From the NCBI RefSeq assembly GCF_006539145.1, contig NZ_BJML01000008.1:124001-188000 (forward strand): a stretch of DNA of 64,000 nt. The letters run 5' to 3'. Shown here piece by piece: positions 52,253 to 62,655 of the stretch. Within the stretch, counting starts at the first letter, position 1. Every line of letters begins with the position of its first letter. The notes under the pieces are model-generated. The model worked only from the letters and a program-made list of their open reading frames with translations. It had not been told where the DNA came from and searched no databases. Position numbers and translations under genes: made by a program. The stretch is from Microbacterium testaceum (GTDB lineage: Bacteria > Actinomycetota > Actinomycetes > Actinomycetales > Microbacteriaceae).

Positions 52253-53161
52253 GTGCAGCGCGCGGTCAGCGCGGTGAGGCACGATCGACGGGTGGCGAGA
52301 ACACGCACGCGGCGCCGTCGCACACCTCGGGATCGACTGATCCGGCGGCGACGCCTCGCGTTCGCTGCGGTAGCGGCGGTACTCGTCGGCCTGGTCGTCC
52401 TCGCGGTCGTCCCGCTCGTCTCACTGGCCACGGCGTGGAACACCGAGGCGCGGCGCGAGGCCATCGACCTCACGTCGTTCGATCCGGGCCACCTCATCGA
52501 CGACGACCAGTTCTACGACGGTGACGCTCTCACCGCCGACCAGATCCAGGCGTTCCTCGACGACCAGGTGGGGGAGTGCCGAAACGACGCCTGTCTGTCT
52601 CTTCTGCGTTCCGAGCTCCCGGCCCGGGGGCCGATCGTCTCCGACGCTACGGGGCGAACGATCTGCGAGGGGTATGACGGGGGCGTGCTCACTGCCGCCC
52701 AGATCATCGACCGCCTGCAGCGGGCGTGCGGGATCTCGGCGAAGGTTCTGCTGGTCACTCTCCAGAAGGAGCAGAGCCTCATCTCGGGGCGCACCGCCCG
52801 TGCGCCCTCGCCGGCGCAGCTCGGTGCGGCGATGGGCGCACGGTGCCCCGACACCGCTCCATGCGATGCCGGGGCCGCCGGCTTCGGGGCGCAGGTGGCC
52901 CAGGCGGCGACCGACCTGAAGTCGTACAGTGCGTCGGACTTCATGCGGCAACCGGGTACGCACTACCTCGCCTACTCTCCCGATCCCTCGTGCGGTGGGT
53001 CCGACGTGACCATCGCCAATGCCGCCACCGCAGCGTTGTACAACTACACGCCGTACCAGCCGAACGCCGCCGCCCTCGCCGCGCGGTGGGGGACCGGCGA
53101 CGCCTGTTCGGCGTACGGCAATCGCAATTTCGCGCTCTACTGGGCGCTGTGGTTCGGGTGA
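52253..53161 (+). CDS. Exported protein of unknown function (hemagglutinin-labelled family)
   Basis: This 302-residue protein has a strongly basic N-terminus, one transmembrane or signal segment (AFAAVAAVLVGLVVLAVVPLV) and an extracellular domain. The domain shows KVLLVTLQKEQSLI, cysteine pairs (ECRNDAC; CPDTAPC; a late C) and a C-terminal YNYTPYQPNAAALAARWG and YGNRNFALYWALWFG, features of an actinobacterial secreted family sometimes called hemagglutinin. The start is uncertain (GTG 52253 or 52292). Function unknown; possibly cell-wall related. Confidence 0.75.
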   Translation: MQRAVSAVRHDRRVARTRTRRRRTPRDRLIRRRRLAFAAVAAVLVGLVVLAVVPLVSLATAWNTEARREAIDLTSFDPGHLIDDDQFYDGDALTADQIQAFLDDQVGECRNDACLSLLRSELPARGPIVSDATGRTICEGYDGGVLTAAQIIDRLQRACGISAKVLLVTLQKEQSLISGRTARAPSPAQLGAAMGARCPDTAPCDAGAAGFGAQVAQAATDLKSYSASDFMRQPGTHYLAYSPDPSCGGSDVTIANAATAALYNYTPYQPNAAALAARWGTGDACSAYGNRNFALYWALWFG

Positions 53162-53320
53162 TCGAGTCCGGCGAAGGGCGCGACCCGACACGCGGGAGGT
53201 GCGGAGAAATCACAGTGTTGTGATTTCGTTATGCAGGGGCGATAATTGCCGGACAACCGAACAATCGCCGGCACTCCATCACAGGTCGTAGGGGAAGACG
53301 TACCTGACGAAGGAGAAATC

Positions 53321-53824
53321 ATGGCGATCACGTCTTCGCGCGGAGTGATCCTGATCCACTCCGCGCCCCGCGCGTTGTGCCCCCACCTCGAGTGGGCGGT
53401 GGGACGTGCCCTCGGCCGCGCCGTCAACTTCGATTGGACCGAGCAGCCCGTACTCACGGGCAGCCGTCGTGCGGAGTTCTACTGGGAGGGGCCAGTCGGC
53501 TCCGGCGCGACGCTGGCGAGTGCGATCCGCGGCTGGGAACACCTTCGTTTCGAGGTGAGCGAAGACCCGACGCCGCGAAGCGATGGTGCCCGCTGGATGC
53601 ACACACCGGGTCTCGGCATCCACTTCGCCCAGACCGACTCCGCCGGCAACGTCGTCATCGCCGAGGACCGCGTGCGCTACGCGATGGAGGTCGCCGCGGG
53701 CGATCCCTTCGAGCTGCAACGCGAACTCGATGTCGCCCTGGGCTCCGCCTGGGATGAAGAGCTCGAACCCTTCCGCCACGCCGGCGACGACCAGCAGATC
53801 GTGTGGCTGCACAAGGTCGGATGA
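53321..53824 (+). CDS. DUF3145 family protein
   Basis: This 167-residue protein matches the DUF3145 pattern, with HSAPRALCPHLEWAVGRALG at the N-terminus, EFYWEGPVGSGATLAS and SAWDEELEPFRHAGDD. In Streptomyces a DUF3145 gene stands beside the fab cluster, and the same link holds here with fabF. No catalytic motif is seen. ATG 53321 has GAAGGAG eight bases upstream. A large terminator separates it from fabF. Confidence 0.88.
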   Translation: MAITSSRGVILIHSAPRALCPHLEWAVGRALGRAVNFDWTEQPVLTGSRRAEFYWEGPVGSGATLASAIRGWEHLRFEVSEDPTPRSDGARWMHTPGLGIHFAQTDSAGNVVIAEDRVRYAMEVAAGDPFELQRELDVALGSAWDEELEPFRHAGDDQQIVWLHKVG

Positions 53825-53910
53825 GACCGTCAGCGGGGGAGGCGCCACTACCGGAGGTCGGTGACCACACCCGGCACCGGGACCGCGTATCCCGCACCTG
53901 ACGAGATGAG

Positions 53911-53956
53911 AGCCCCCTGGCATCCCCGATCGCAGTCGGAGGGATGCCAGGGGGCT
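53911..53956. terminator. Strong bidirectional terminator between DUF3145 and fabF
   Basis: AGCCCCCTGGCATCCC (53911-53926) and GGGATGCCAGGGGGCT (53941-53956) form a perfect 16-base-pair stem with a 14-base loop. TTTCG follows on the plus strand; CTCTCATCTC on the minus strand. It separates two convergent genes. Confidence 0.9.
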
Positions 53957-53978
53957 TTCGTCGGAGCAGAGATCGCGC

Positions 53979-55217
53979 TCAGACCGAGGCGATGGCGACG
54001 ACGGCATTGTGCCCGCCGAAGCCGAAGGAGTTGCTGATCGCAAGCTGATCGCCGGCGCCGAGCTCGACGGGCGAACCCGAAAGCGCGAACGGAACCTCGG
54101 GGTCCTGTTCGGTCAGGTTGATCGTCGGCGGAGCGACACGATTCTGCAGCGCCAGCACGGTGAAGATCGCTTCGAGAGCACCTGTCCCACCGAGCAGGTG
54201 ACCGGTGGAGGCCTTGGTGGCCGACACGGGGATCTCGTCGACACGGTCGCCGAACACGGCGCGAAGCGCCTTGTACTCGTTCGGATCGCCCACGGGGGTC
54301 GAGGTGGCGTGCGCATTGATGTGGGTGACGTCGTCGACCGACGCTCCGGCCATCTCGAGTGCCATGTGCACGGCGCGCGCGGCGCCATGACCCTCGGGGT
54401 CGTTCGCCGTGATGTGGTACGAGTCGGCCGTCACGCCGCCGCCCACGATCGAGGCGTAGATCTTCGCCCCGCGAGCCTTGGCGTGCTCCTCGGTCTCGAG
54501 GATGAGGACGCCGGCGCCCTCGCCCATGACGAAGCCGTCGCGGTCGATGCTGGCCGGGCGGGACGCCGTCTCGGGGGAGTCGTTGCGCTTCGACAGCGCC
54601 TGCATCGACGCGAACGAGGCGATCGTGATCGGGTGGATCGCCGACTCCGTGCCGCCGGCGATCACCACGTCGGCCAGGCCGTCGCGGATGTGCTGCACGG
54701 CGTTCACGATCGACTCGGTGCTCGAGGCGCAGGCCGAGGCGACCGTGCGGGCGAACGCGCGGGCATTGAAATGGAGGGAGAGGTTGCCGGCCGCCGCGTT
54801 GCGCATGAGCATGGGCACCGTCATCGGCATGACACGCCGCGGGCCCTTCTCGCGCAGGGTGTCCCACGCGTCGAGCAGCGTCCAGACGCCACCGATACCG
54901 GTGGCGAAGTCGACGCCGAGACGGTCGGGGTCGATGTCGGGGGAGCCGGCGTCTTCCCAGGCCTCTTTCGCCGCGACCATCGCGAGCTGAGACGAAGGGT
55001 CGAGGCGCTTGGCGACGGGGCGCTCGAGCACGGTCTCCGGGCGCACCAGGGCCTCGGCGGCGAAGGTGACGGGCAGGTTGTACTGCTCGACCCACTCGTG
55101 CTCGAGGGAACGGGCGCCGGAGGTTCCGGCGAGCAGGGCGGACCAGCTCTCGGGCGCCGTGCCGCCGATGGGCGAAGTGGCTCCGATGCCGGTGACGACG
55201 ATGCGGGGTGTGCTCAT
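53979..55217 (-). CDS. fabF: Beta-ketoacyl-ACP synthase II
   Basis: This elongating condensing enzyme of type II fatty acid synthesis joins malonyl-ACP to acyl-ACP. The 412-residue protein has the catalytic Cys163 in ASACASSTES, and the histidines in HINAHATSTPVGD and KASTGHLLGG. It ends with the NSFGFGGHN motif. It is the last gene of fabD-fabH-acpP-fabF, and its stop faces a strong terminator. Confidence 0.96.
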   Translation of the reverse strand: MSTPRIVVTGIGATSPIGGTAPESWSALLAGTSGARSLEHEWVEQYNLPVTFAAEALVRPETVLERPVAKRLDPSSQLAMVAAKEAWEDAGSPDIDPDRLGVDFATGIGGVWTLLDAWDTLREKGPRRVMPMTVPMLMRNAAAGNLSLHFNARAFARTVASACASSTESIVNAVQHIRDGLADVVIAGGTESAIHPITIASFASMQALSKRNDSPETASRPASIDRDGFVMGEGAGVLILETEEHAKARGAKIYASIVGGGVTADSYHITANDPEGHGAARAVHMALEMAGASVDDVTHINAHATSTPVGDPNEYKALRAVFGDRVDEIPVSATKASTGHLLGGTGALEAIFTVLALQNRVAPPTINLTEQDPEVPFALSGSPVELGAGDQLAISNSFGFGGHNAVVAIASV

Positions 55218-55285
55218 GAGCGAGAAATCCTTGGTGCGGCCGACAGGTCGTGACCGGTGGGGGCCGGAGCCCCCACCGGGAGGTG

Positions 55286-55534
55286 TCAGGACTGGTTCGA
55301 CGTGATGAAAGTCACGGCGTCGCCGACGGTCTTGAGGTTCTTGACCTCGTCGTCGGGAATGGTGACACCGAACTTCTCTTCGGCGTTGACCACGATCGTC
55401 ATCATCGAGATGGAGTCGATGTCGAGGTCGTCGGTGAAGGACTTCTCGAGCGCGACCTCGTCGGCCGAAATGCCCGTCTCGTCGGTGATGAGCTCGGCAA
55501 GGCCGGCGAGAACCTCGTCGTTGGTGAATGCCAT
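55286..55534 (-). CDS. acpP: Acyl carrier protein
   Basis: This 82-residue acidic protein carries fatty acids as thioesters on 4'-phosphopantetheine. The attachment serine is Ser41 in DIDSISMM, where the usual L of DSL is I. Length and acidity are typical. It lies between fabH and fabF in the operon. Confidence 0.96.
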   Translation of the reverse strand: MAFTNDEVLAGLAELITDETGISADEVALEKSFTDDLDIDSISMMTIVVNAEEKFGVTIPDDEVKNLKTVGDAVTFITSNQS

Positions 55535-55602
55535 GATGTCTCCTGTTTCTTGGGGGCGGGGCCTGTCGGGCCCCGATCAGTCTAGAGTTCGACGGCGCTG
55601 CG

Positions 55603-56607
55603 TCAGGGCAGCACGACGACCTGCGCGCCGAACACCAGTCCGGCTCCGAAGCCGATCTGCAGCGCGAGGCCGCCGCTGAGCTCGGGGTGTTCCTCGAGCA
55701 GGCGGTGGGTGGCGAGGGGGATGGATGCCGCGGACGTGTTGCCCGTGGTCTCGATGTCGCGACCGATGACGACGGTCTCGGGCAGCCCGAGCTGCTTCGC
55801 GAACTCGTCGATGATGCGCATGTTCGCCTGGTGCGGCACGAACGCGGCGAGGTCGGCGGGCTCGATACCCGCGGCCTCGATGGCCTGGCGCGCGACCTTC
55901 ACCATCTCCCAGACGGCCCAGCGGAAGACCGTGGGACCCTCTTGGCGCAGGGTCGGCCAGGCCGCGACGCCGTCGCGGAAGTCGGTCAGGGTGGCGTTCA
56001 TGCCCACGGCATCCGCCTTCGAGCCGTCCGAGCCCCAGATGGTGGGGCCGATACCGGGGGTGTCGCTCGGGCCCACGACCACGGCGCCCGCGCCGTCGCC
56101 GAGCAGGAACGAGATGCTGCGATCGGTGGGATCGACGACGTCGCTGAGCTTCTCGGCGCCGACCACGACGACGTGCTTCGCGAGACCGGCCCGCACGAGC
56201 GCGTCGGCCTGACCGACTCCGTAGGCGAAGCCCGCGCACGCGGCATTGAGGTCGTAGGCGGCGGCGGGGTTCGCACCGATCCGGTCGGCCACGATGGCCG
56301 ACGCGGACGGAGTCTGCTTGGGGTTGCTGATGGTCGCCACGATCACGGCGTCGATGTCTTCGGGCGCCACGCCAGACTTCTGGACCGCCTCGCGCGCGGC
56401 CGTCGTGGCCAGGTCGATGGCATCCGTCTCTTTGTTCGCGCGAACACGCGTGACGATCCCGGTGCGCTGGCGGATCCACTCGTCGCTCGAGTCGATCGGG
56501 CCGACGAGGTCGTCGTTCGGCACGAAGTTCTCGCCGCGGGCGGCTCCGTACGAGTAGATGCGCGTGTGCGCGGGCCCCTGCAGCTGGCGGAGGATGGGAG
56601 TGCTCAT
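55603..56607 (-). CDS. fabH: Beta-ketoacyl-ACP synthase III
   Basis: FabH starts fatty acid chains by condensing acetyl- or branched acyl-CoA with malonyl-ACP. The 334-residue protein has catalytic Cys124 (NAACAGFAYG), His in VPHQANMRI and Asn in GNTSAASIP. In Actinobacteria it favours branched primers, which fits the branched-chain lipids of this group. Its ATG overlaps the fabD stop by 4 bases. Confidence 0.96.
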   Translation of the reverse strand: MSTPILRQLQGPAHTRIYSYGAARGENFVPNDDLVGPIDSSDEWIRQRTGIVTRVRANKETDAIDLATTAAREAVQKSGVAPEDIDAVIVATISNPKQTPSASAIVADRIGANPAAAYDLNAACAGFAYGVGQADALVRAGLAKHVVVVGAEKLSDVVDPTDRSISFLLGDGAGAVVVGPSDTPGIGPTIWGSDGSKADAVGMNATLTDFRDGVAAWPTLRQEGPTVFRWAVWEMVKVARQAIEAAGIEPADLAAFVPHQANMRIIDEFAKQLGLPETVVIGRDIETTGNTSAASIPLATHRLLEEHPELSGGLALQIGFGAGLVFGAQVVVLP

Positions 56608-57524
56608 GCCTGGTCTTCTTTCAGCAGGGAGACGGCCGCGTCGAGGTCGTCGGGGGTCTTGACCGCGACGGTCGGGGTGCCGCGGAGGGCGCGCTTGGCG
56701 AGTCCGGTGAGGGCGCCGGCGGGGGACATCTCGATGATGCCGGTCACGCCGTGCTCAGCGAATGAGGCCATGCAGCGGTCCCACCGCACGGGGGACGCTA
56801 CCTGGGCGACGACGAGGTCGAGGGCGCGGCGCCCGTCGGAGACGACGGAGCCGTCGGAGTTCGTCCACAGCGTCGTGCTCGGCTCGGAGACCGCGACGTC
56901 GGCGGCGGCGGCGCGGAGGGTCTCGACGGCGGGCTCCATGAAACGGGTGTGGAACGCTCCCGCGACCTGCAGCGGGATGACACGCGCACCGCGCGGCGCC
57001 TCGGAGGCGAGTTCCGCCAATGCCGGGAGTTCACCGGCCGCCACGATCTGACCGCCGCCGTTGTAGTTGGCGGGGGTGAGGCCCAGAGCGTCGAGCCGCT
57101 CGAGCACCGCCTGCTCGTCCCCGCCCACGACGGCGCTCATGCCGGTCTCGACCGCGGCGGCGGCCTCGGCCATCGCGCGGCCGCGGAGTCCGACCAGACG
57201 CAGCGCGTCATCGTCGGAGAGCACACCGGATGCCGCCAGCGCGGCGATCTCGCCGACGGAGTGCCCCGCGACACCGCTGACCGACGAGCTGGAGCGGTCA
57301 CCGAGAGCACCCCAAGAGAGCAGGCTTGCCGCCACGATCAGCGGCTGCGCCACGCTCGTATCGCGGATGCGGTCGGCGTCCCACTCGGTGCCGGCAGCGA
57401 TGAGGTCGACGCCCGCCTGCTCGGAGTAGGCGGCGAGACGCTCACGCGCCCCGTCGAGCTCGAGCCACGGCGAGAGAAACCCGGGGGTCTGAGAACCCTG
57501 TCCGGGGAAGACGGCGATGATCAC
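56604..57524 (-). CDS. fabD: Malonyl-CoA:ACP transacylase
   Basis: FabD loads malonyl groups on ACP. The 306-residue protein has the N-terminal FPGQGSQ, and the nucleophile Ser89 in AGHSVGEIAAL, with the histidine in GAFHTRFMEP. Length is normal. It is the first gene of the fab operon, behind the FasR-like regulator. Confidence 0.95.
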   Translation of the reverse strand: MIIAVFPGQGSQTPGFLSPWLELDGARERLAAYSEQAGVDLIAAGTEWDADRIRDTSVAQPLIVAASLLSWGALGDRSSSSVSGVAGHSVGEIAALAASGVLSDDDALRLVGLRGRAMAEAAAAVETGMSAVVGGDEQAVLERLDALGLTPANYNGGGQIVAAGELPALAELASEAPRGARVIPLQVAGAFHTRFMEPAVETLRAAAADVAVSEPSTTLWTNSDGSVVSDGRRALDLVVAQVASPVRWDRCMASFAEHGVTGIIEMSPAGALTGLAKRALRGTPTVAVKTPDDLDAAVSLLKEDQA

Positions 57525-57606
57525 TCTTCCATCCTGTCAAGGATCGGGCACGTGCTTCTGGAGATATCGACACAGAAATACGGCGTGTCTTTGTGCGCGC
57601 CGTGCA

Positions 57607-58899
57607 TCAGCGCACGAACGACGACCGACGACCCACCGGACCACGTCGACGTGTGGCGTCCGTTCCGATCGATCCGAGGATCAGCGCGGTCTGCAGGATG
57701 AGCGCTTCGCGCGGCCCCGTGGCATCCCATCCGATGACTTCCGACACGCGCTTGAGACGGTAACGAACCGTATTGGGATGCACGTAGAGCTCGCGGGCCG
57801 TCGCTTCGAGAGAGCGGCCGTTGTCGAGGTAGCTCCACAGCGTCGCGACGAGATCGGCGCTGTGCGCCTGCAACGGCTGGTAGACCCGGTCGACCAACGT
57901 CTGCTTGGCCACGGCGTCGCCGGCGAGGGCGCGCTCGGGCAACAGATCGTCGGCCTCGACAGGGCGCGGGGCGTGGCGCCACGCACGGGCCACGGCAAAC
58001 CCGGCGAGGGCCGCGCGGGCACTCTGACCGGCGTCGACCAGGGCGGGCACGGCGGGGCCCAAGACGAGGTGACCCGCGCCGAAGCCCGGCTCGAGGCGCT
58101 TCGCGATCTCGGGGAACGGCAGCTCGGCGTTCTCTTCGCCCGCGCGGGCGGGGAGGTCGGCGCGGCCGACCACCAGCACGAGACGAGACCCCTGCACACC
58201 GATCAGCACGTCGACACCGAGCTTGCGCGCGGTACGTCGCACCTGATCGACGTCGAGCTGCGGGGGAGTCGTGCCCACGAGGACGGCGACCTCTCCGTGG
58301 CCGTGCCAGCCGAGCGCGGCGATACGGCTGGGGAGTTCGTCGTCGGCCTCGCCGGTGAGGATCGAGTCGACCACGAGGGCTTCGAGGCGCGCATCCCAGA
58401 GCCCCCGCGCCTCGGCGGCACGTGCGTAGACGTCTGCCGCGGCGAAAGCGACCTCGCGCGAGTACGACAGCATCGCCTCGCGCACCTTCTCGCTGCGCCC
58501 GGCTACGCGCTCCTCCATGACCTCGACGGTCACGCGAACGAGCTGCAGCGTCTGGGTGAGGCTGACGCTCCGCAGCAGTTCACGGGGAGCGGCGGCGAAG
58601 ATGTCGGACGCGATGGCGGGAGTGGATGCCGGCTCCTCGAACCACTGCAGGAACGAGGTGATCCCCGCCTGGGCGACGAGCCCGACGGCCGACCGCCGCG
58701 CGGGGGGCATCTCGGCGTACCAGGGCAGGGTCTCTTCGAGGCGCTGGATGGTCGCCGTGGCGAGGTCGCCCGAGATACGCCGGAGCCAGGTGAGGGTGTC
58801 GGCCTTCTCCTGCGCGGCGGCGGCGACCGAGCCCGCAGACCGGTCGGGTCCGGCCCCGCCCGTGGAGGCGGAACCGGACCCGTCGGTGGTGATCGTCAC
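57607..58899 (-). CDS. fasR: PucR-like helix-turn-helix regulator, FasR-type fatty acid synthesis activator
   Basis: This 430-residue protein has a C-terminal PucR-type helix-turn-helix (TLWSYLDNGRSLEATARELY, then VHPNTVRYRLKRV) and a long N-terminal sensing region with GGDEF-like fold text. It lies just upstream of fabD-fabH-acpP-fabF in the same direction, as does Streptomyces FasR, which binds the fab promoter and activates it. The start GTG 58899 lies four bases before the aceE stop. The role as activator is by synteny. Confidence 0.87.
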   Translation of the reverse strand: MTITTDGSGSASTGGAGPDRSAGSVAAAAQEKADTLTWLRRISGDLATATIQRLEETLPWYAEMPPARRSAVGLVAQAGITSFLQWFEEPASTPAIASDIFAAAPRELLRSVSLTQTLQLVRVTVEVMEERVAGRSEKVREAMLSYSREVAFAAADVYARAAEARGLWDARLEALVVDSILTGEADDELPSRIAALGWHGHGEVAVLVGTTPPQLDVDQVRRTARKLGVDVLIGVQGSRLVLVVGRADLPARAGEENAELPFPEIAKRLEPGFGAGHLVLGPAVPALVDAGQSARAALAGFAVARAWRHAPRPVEADDLLPERALAGDAVAKQTLVDRVYQPLQAHSADLVATLWSYLDNGRSLEATARELYVHPNTVRYRLKRVSEVIGWDATGPREALILQTALILGSIGTDATRRRGPVGRRSSFVR

Positions 58900-58903
58900 G
58901 TGA

Positions 58904-61630
58904 TCAGGCCTCGCCGCCCGCATTGCCGGTCGTTCCGGCGTTGACGTCGTGGAGACGGTACTTCTCGATCGCCTGTCCGACGACCGCGCGGTCGACCTTG
59001 CCCTCTTCGGCCAGCGCCTGCAGGGTGCGGACGACCATCGAGGGACCATCGATCTTGAAGAAGCGACGTGCGGCGGCACGGGTGTCCGAGAAGCCGAAGC
59101 CGTCGGCCCCGAGGGTCCAGTAGTTCTGCGGGACCCACTGACGGATCTGGTCCTGGACCGCGTGCATCCAGTCGCTGACCGCGATGACCGGGCCCTGGGC
59201 TTCCTTCAGCTTGTCGGTGAGGTACGGCACGCGAGCCTCTTCCTCGGGGTGCAGGAAGTTGTGCTCGTCGGCGGCCAGGCCGTCGCGGCGCAGTTCGCTC
59301 CATGAGGTGACCGACCACACGTCGGCGACCACGCCCCAATCGTCCTTCAGCAGACGCTGGGCCTCGAAAGCCCACGGCACACCGACGCCCGAGGCGAGCA
59401 GCTGGGCACGGGGGCCGTCGCCCTCGCCCGAGGAGATGTGGTGGATGCCGCGGACGATGCCGTCGACGTCGACCCCGTCGGGCTCGGCGGGCTGCACGTA
59501 GGGCTCGTTGTAGACCGTCATGTAGTACATGACGTTGGGATCGGGGTGGTTCCCGCCGTACATCCGCTCGATACCCGAGCGCACGATGTGCGAGATCTCG
59601 TAGCCGTACGCCGGGTCGTACGACACCGTGGCCGGGTTGGTCGACGCGAGCAGCTGCGAGTGACCGTCAGCGTGCTGCAGGCCCTCACCGGTCAGGGTGG
59701 TGCGACCGGCCGTGGCGCCGATGATGAAGCCGCGAGCCATCTGGTCGCCCGCCGCCCACTGGGCGTCGCCCGTGCGCTGGAAACCGAACATCGAGTAGAA
59801 GACGTACACCGGGATGAGCGGCTCGCCGTGGGTCGAGTACGCCGTGCCCGCGGCGGTGAACGCCGCGAGAGCGCCCGCCTCGTTGATGCCGACGTGCACG
59901 ATCTGGCCCTGCGGGCTCTCCTTGTACGCCAGCAGCAGCTCGCGGTCGACCGAGGTGTAGTGCTGGCCCTTGGGGTTGTAGATCTTCGCCGTCGGGAAAT
60001 ACGCGTCCATACCGAACGTGCGCGCCTCGTCGGGGATGATCGGCACGATGCGGTGACCGAAGTCCTTGACCCGCAGCAGATCCTTCAGCAGACGCACGAA
60101 CGCCATGGTCGTGGCGATCTCCTGCGTGCCCGAGCCCTTCTTGGGCAGCGCGTACGCGGCATCCCCCGGCAGTTCGAGACCGACATGGGTGGTGCGACGC
60201 TCGGGCAGGAAGCCGCCGAGTGAACGGCGACGCTCGAGCATGTACTTGATCGTCTCGTCCTGCTCACCGGGGTTGTAGTACGGCGGCTGGTACGGGTTCT
60301 CGTCGAGCTGCGCGTCGGTGACGGGGATGTCCATCGCGTCGCGGAACGCCTTGAGATCGTCGAGCGTCAGCTTCTTCATCTGGTGGGTCGCGTTGCGGCC
60401 CTCGAAGTGCGGGCCGAGGCCGTAACCCTTGATGGTCTTCGCCAGGATGACGGTGGGCTGGCCCTTGTGCTCCTTGGCCGCCTTGAATGCGGCAAACACC
60501 TTGCGGTAGTCGTGGCCACCGCGCTTGAGGCCCCAGACCTGCTCATCGGTGTAGTCCTTGACGAGCTCGAGAGCGCGGGGGTCGCGACCGAAGAAGTTCT
60601 CGCGCACGTAGGCGCCGTTCTCGGCCTTGTAGGTCTGATAGTCGCCGTCGGGGGTGCTGTTCATGAGGTTGAGCAGCGCGCCCTCGGTGTCACGGGCGAG
60701 GAGCTCGTCCCACTCGCGGCCCCAGACGACCTTGATGACGTTCCAGCCGGCACCGCGGAAGAAGCTCTCGAGCTCCTGGATGATCTTGCCGTTGCCGCGG
60801 ACCGGGCCGTCGAGGCGCTGCAGGTTGCAGTTGACGATGAAGGTCAGGTTGTCGAGGCCCTCGTTGGCTGCGACCTGCAGCTGACCGCGGCTCTCGACCT
60901 CGTCCATCTCGCCGTCGCCGAGGTACGCCCAGACGTGCGAGTCACCCACGTCTTTGATGCCGCGGTTCGACAGGTACTTGTTCGACATCGCCTGGTAGAT
61001 CGCGTTGATCGGGCCGAGGCCCATCGACACGGTCGGGAACTGCCAGAACTCCGGCATGAGGCGCGGGTGCGGGTACGACGGGATGCCGTTGGGCGCCTGC
61101 GACTTCTCCTGACGGAAGCCGTCGAGCTGCGCCTCGGTCAGACGACCCTCGAGGTACGCCCGGGCGTAGGCACCGGGGGAGGCGTGGCCCTGGATGAAGA
61201 TCTGGTCGCCGCCCGACGGGTCGTCGAGGCCGCGGAAGAAGTGGTTGAAGCCCACTTCGTAGAGCGCTGCCGACGACGCGTAGGTCGAGATGTGGCCGCC
61301 GACACCGATGCCGGGGCGCTGGGCGCGGTGCACGGTGACCGCGGCGTTCCAGCGGATCCACTTGCGGTAGCGCCGCTCGAGCTCCTCGTCACCGGGGAAC
61401 TCGGGCTCGTTCTTCTGCGAGATGGTGTTGATGTAGTCGGTGGTCGGAACCATCGGCACATTCAGGTGGAGTTCCTTGGAGCCCTTCAGAAGGCTCAACA
61501 TGATCTCGCGAGCGCGAGCCGGACCCTTCGCCTGGACCAGCTGTCGCAGGGATTCCTGCCACTCCCCGGTCTCTTCCGGGTCGCTGTCCTGCGGCCCCTG
61601 CGAATACGGATCCTGGTCGTGAACAGTCAC
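58904..61630 (-). CDS. aceE: Pyruvate dehydrogenase E1 component (homodimeric)
   Basis: This 908-residue thiamine-diphosphate enzyme decarboxylates pyruvate and feeds acetyl groups to E2. TPP and Mg binding is by the [17 protein letters not shown] block with the later asparagine, and the N-terminal text is typical of the homodimeric AceE type of Proteobacteria and Actinobacteria. The GTG at 61630 is preceded by AAAGG. It stands immediately upstream of fasR and fabD, linking acetyl-CoA formation to fatty acid synthesis. Confidence 0.96.
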   Translation of the reverse strand: MTVHDQDPYSQGPQDSDPEETGEWQESLRQLVQAKGPARAREIMLSLLKGSKELHLNVPMVPTTDYINTISQKNEPEFPGDEELERRYRKWIRWNAAVTVHRAQRPGIGVGGHISTYASSAALYEVGFNHFFRGLDDPSGGDQIFIQGHASPGAYARAYLEGRLTEAQLDGFRQEKSQAPNGIPSYPHPRLMPEFWQFPTVSMGLGPINAIYQAMSNKYLSNRGIKDVGDSHVWAYLGDGEMDEVESRGQLQVAANEGLDNLTFIVNCNLQRLDGPVRGNGKIIQELESFFRGAGWNVIKVVWGREWDELLARDTEGALLNLMNSTPDGDYQTYKAENGAYVRENFFGRDPRALELVKDYTDEQVWGLKRGGHDYRKVFAAFKAAKEHKGQPTVILAKTIKGYGLGPHFEGRNATHQMKKLTLDDLKAFRDAMDIPVTDAQLDENPYQPPYYNPGEQDETIKYMLERRRSLGGFLPERRTTHVGLELPGDAAYALPKKGSGTQEIATTMAFVRLLKDLLRVKDFGHRIVPIIPDEARTFGMDAYFPTAKIYNPKGQHYTSVDRELLLAYKESPQGQIVHVGINEAGALAAFTAAGTAYSTHGEPLIPVYVFYSMFGFQRTGDAQWAAGDQMARGFIIGATAGRTTLTGEGLQHADGHSQLLASTNPATVSYDPAYGYEISHIVRSGIERMYGGNHPDPNVMYYMTVYNEPYVQPAEPDGVDVDGIVRGIHHISSGEGDGPRAQLLASGVGVPWAFEAQRLLKDDWGVVADVWSVTSWSELRRDGLAADEHNFLHPEEEARVPYLTDKLKEAQGPVIAVSDWMHAVQDQIRQWVPQNYWTLGADGFGFSDTRAAARRFFKIDGPSMVVRTLQALAEEGKVDRAVVGQAIEKYRLHDVNAGTTGNAGGEA

Positions 61631-61880
61631 GGAAGACCTTTCGTCGTCTGGCAGGTCATGCCAGAGAATCGCCATACGAGTGCGGCAACCCTTGTCTGCT
61701 CCGCACAATCAACCAGCGTCCAGCCTAGCGAGTCGCGGCGACATCGGATGCGCCCCGCCCGCGACGGCTCGCCTCAATCGCACAGACAGTTCGACGTCGA
61801 AGCGAGCTCAGCCCCGTCAGGACCACCGGGGATACCGCGTGCGAACGGAGAACGCCCATGCGCAGGTCTAGCCTGAGCGC

Positions 61881-62576
61881 GTGAGCACGCACGAACGCGA
61901 GGGTTTCCGCACCCGGCCGGAGCACCGCTGGCCGGTCTTGATCGCCCTGGCCGTCGGCACCGGACTGTACGCGGTGCTTCCGAACGAGGCGTCGGGCGTG
62001 CTGCGCTGCGTCGTGGTCATCGCGGGTGTGCTGTGTGCGATCCCCATGGTCGTGACGAACCCCTCCCGACTGTCGCGCGAGTCGGCGGTCGGCCGCGGCT
62101 TCGCGCTCGCGTTCACCGCAGTGCTGCTCGTGGCGAACCAGGTCGCGTTCTTCCTGCTCATCCAGCAACTGCTGCGCGGGGAAGGAAGCGGGGCCGGCAC
62201 CCTGCTCGGGGCGGCACAGGTATGGGCGATCAATGTCATCGGCTATGCCGTCGTCTACTGGGAGATGGACCGCGGAGGGCCCATCGCGCGCCGCCGCGAC
62301 CCGCGCGACGCCCTTCCGCCTGCCGACTTCCAGTTTCCTCAGGACTCCGACCGCGACGCCGTGAGCGAGGTGGCCCGCCGTTCCTCCGAGACCGAGGACT
62401 GGGCGCCCGGGTACATCGACTACCTCTACTTCTCGGCATCCAACGCCATGGCGTTCAGCCCCACCGACGTCATGCCGCTCAGCACGCGAGCGAAGCTGTT
62501 CATGATGGTTCAGGCGGTGTCGGGTTTCATCCTGCTCGCGCTCGTGATCTCGCGCAGCGTGAACATCCTGAACTAG
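61881..62576 (+). CDS. DUF1345-like membrane protein
   Basis: This 231-residue protein has six hydrophobic segments and the C-terminal text YFSASNAMAFSPTDVMPLSTRAK, which is like the end of DUF1345 proteins, where a T-x-x-x-D and a conserved Y-F occur in a two-helix hairpin. These proteins are of unknown function and have an ion-channel-like look. It is divergent from aceE. The stop comes four bases before the tRNA fragment. Confidence 0.72.
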   Translation: MSTHEREGFRTRPEHRWPVLIALAVGTGLYAVLPNEASGVLRCVVVIAGVLCAIPMVVTNPSRLSRESAVGRGFALAFTAVLLVANQVAFFLLIQQLLRGEGSGAGTLLGAAQVWAINVIGYAVVYWEMDRGGPIARRRDPRDALPPADFQFPQDSDRDAVSEVARRSSETEDWAPGYIDYLYFSASNAMAFSPTDVMPLSTRAKLFMMVQAVSGFILLALVISRSVNILN

Positions 62577-62579
62577 AGG

Positions 62580-62621
62580 TGGGCCCTGCCGGGATCGAAC
62601 CGACGACATCCACGGTGTAAA
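62580..62621 (-). pseudogene. 3' fragment of a tRNA-Val (TAC) gene, attachment-site remnant
   Basis: On the minus strand TTTACAC (anticodon loop, TAC), CGTGG (3' anticodon stem), ATGTC, the T-arm GTCGG-TTCGATC-CCGGC and AGGGCCC-A (acceptor and base 73) are intact. The 5' half of the tRNA is missing; bases upstream do not pair with CGTGG as an anticodon stem or form a D-arm. This 42-base piece is the usual core left by integrases that use tRNA 3' ends. Confidence 0.72.
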
Positions 62622-62655
62622 GAGCCCGATCCGTGGAGATCGTTGATTTCACGCG

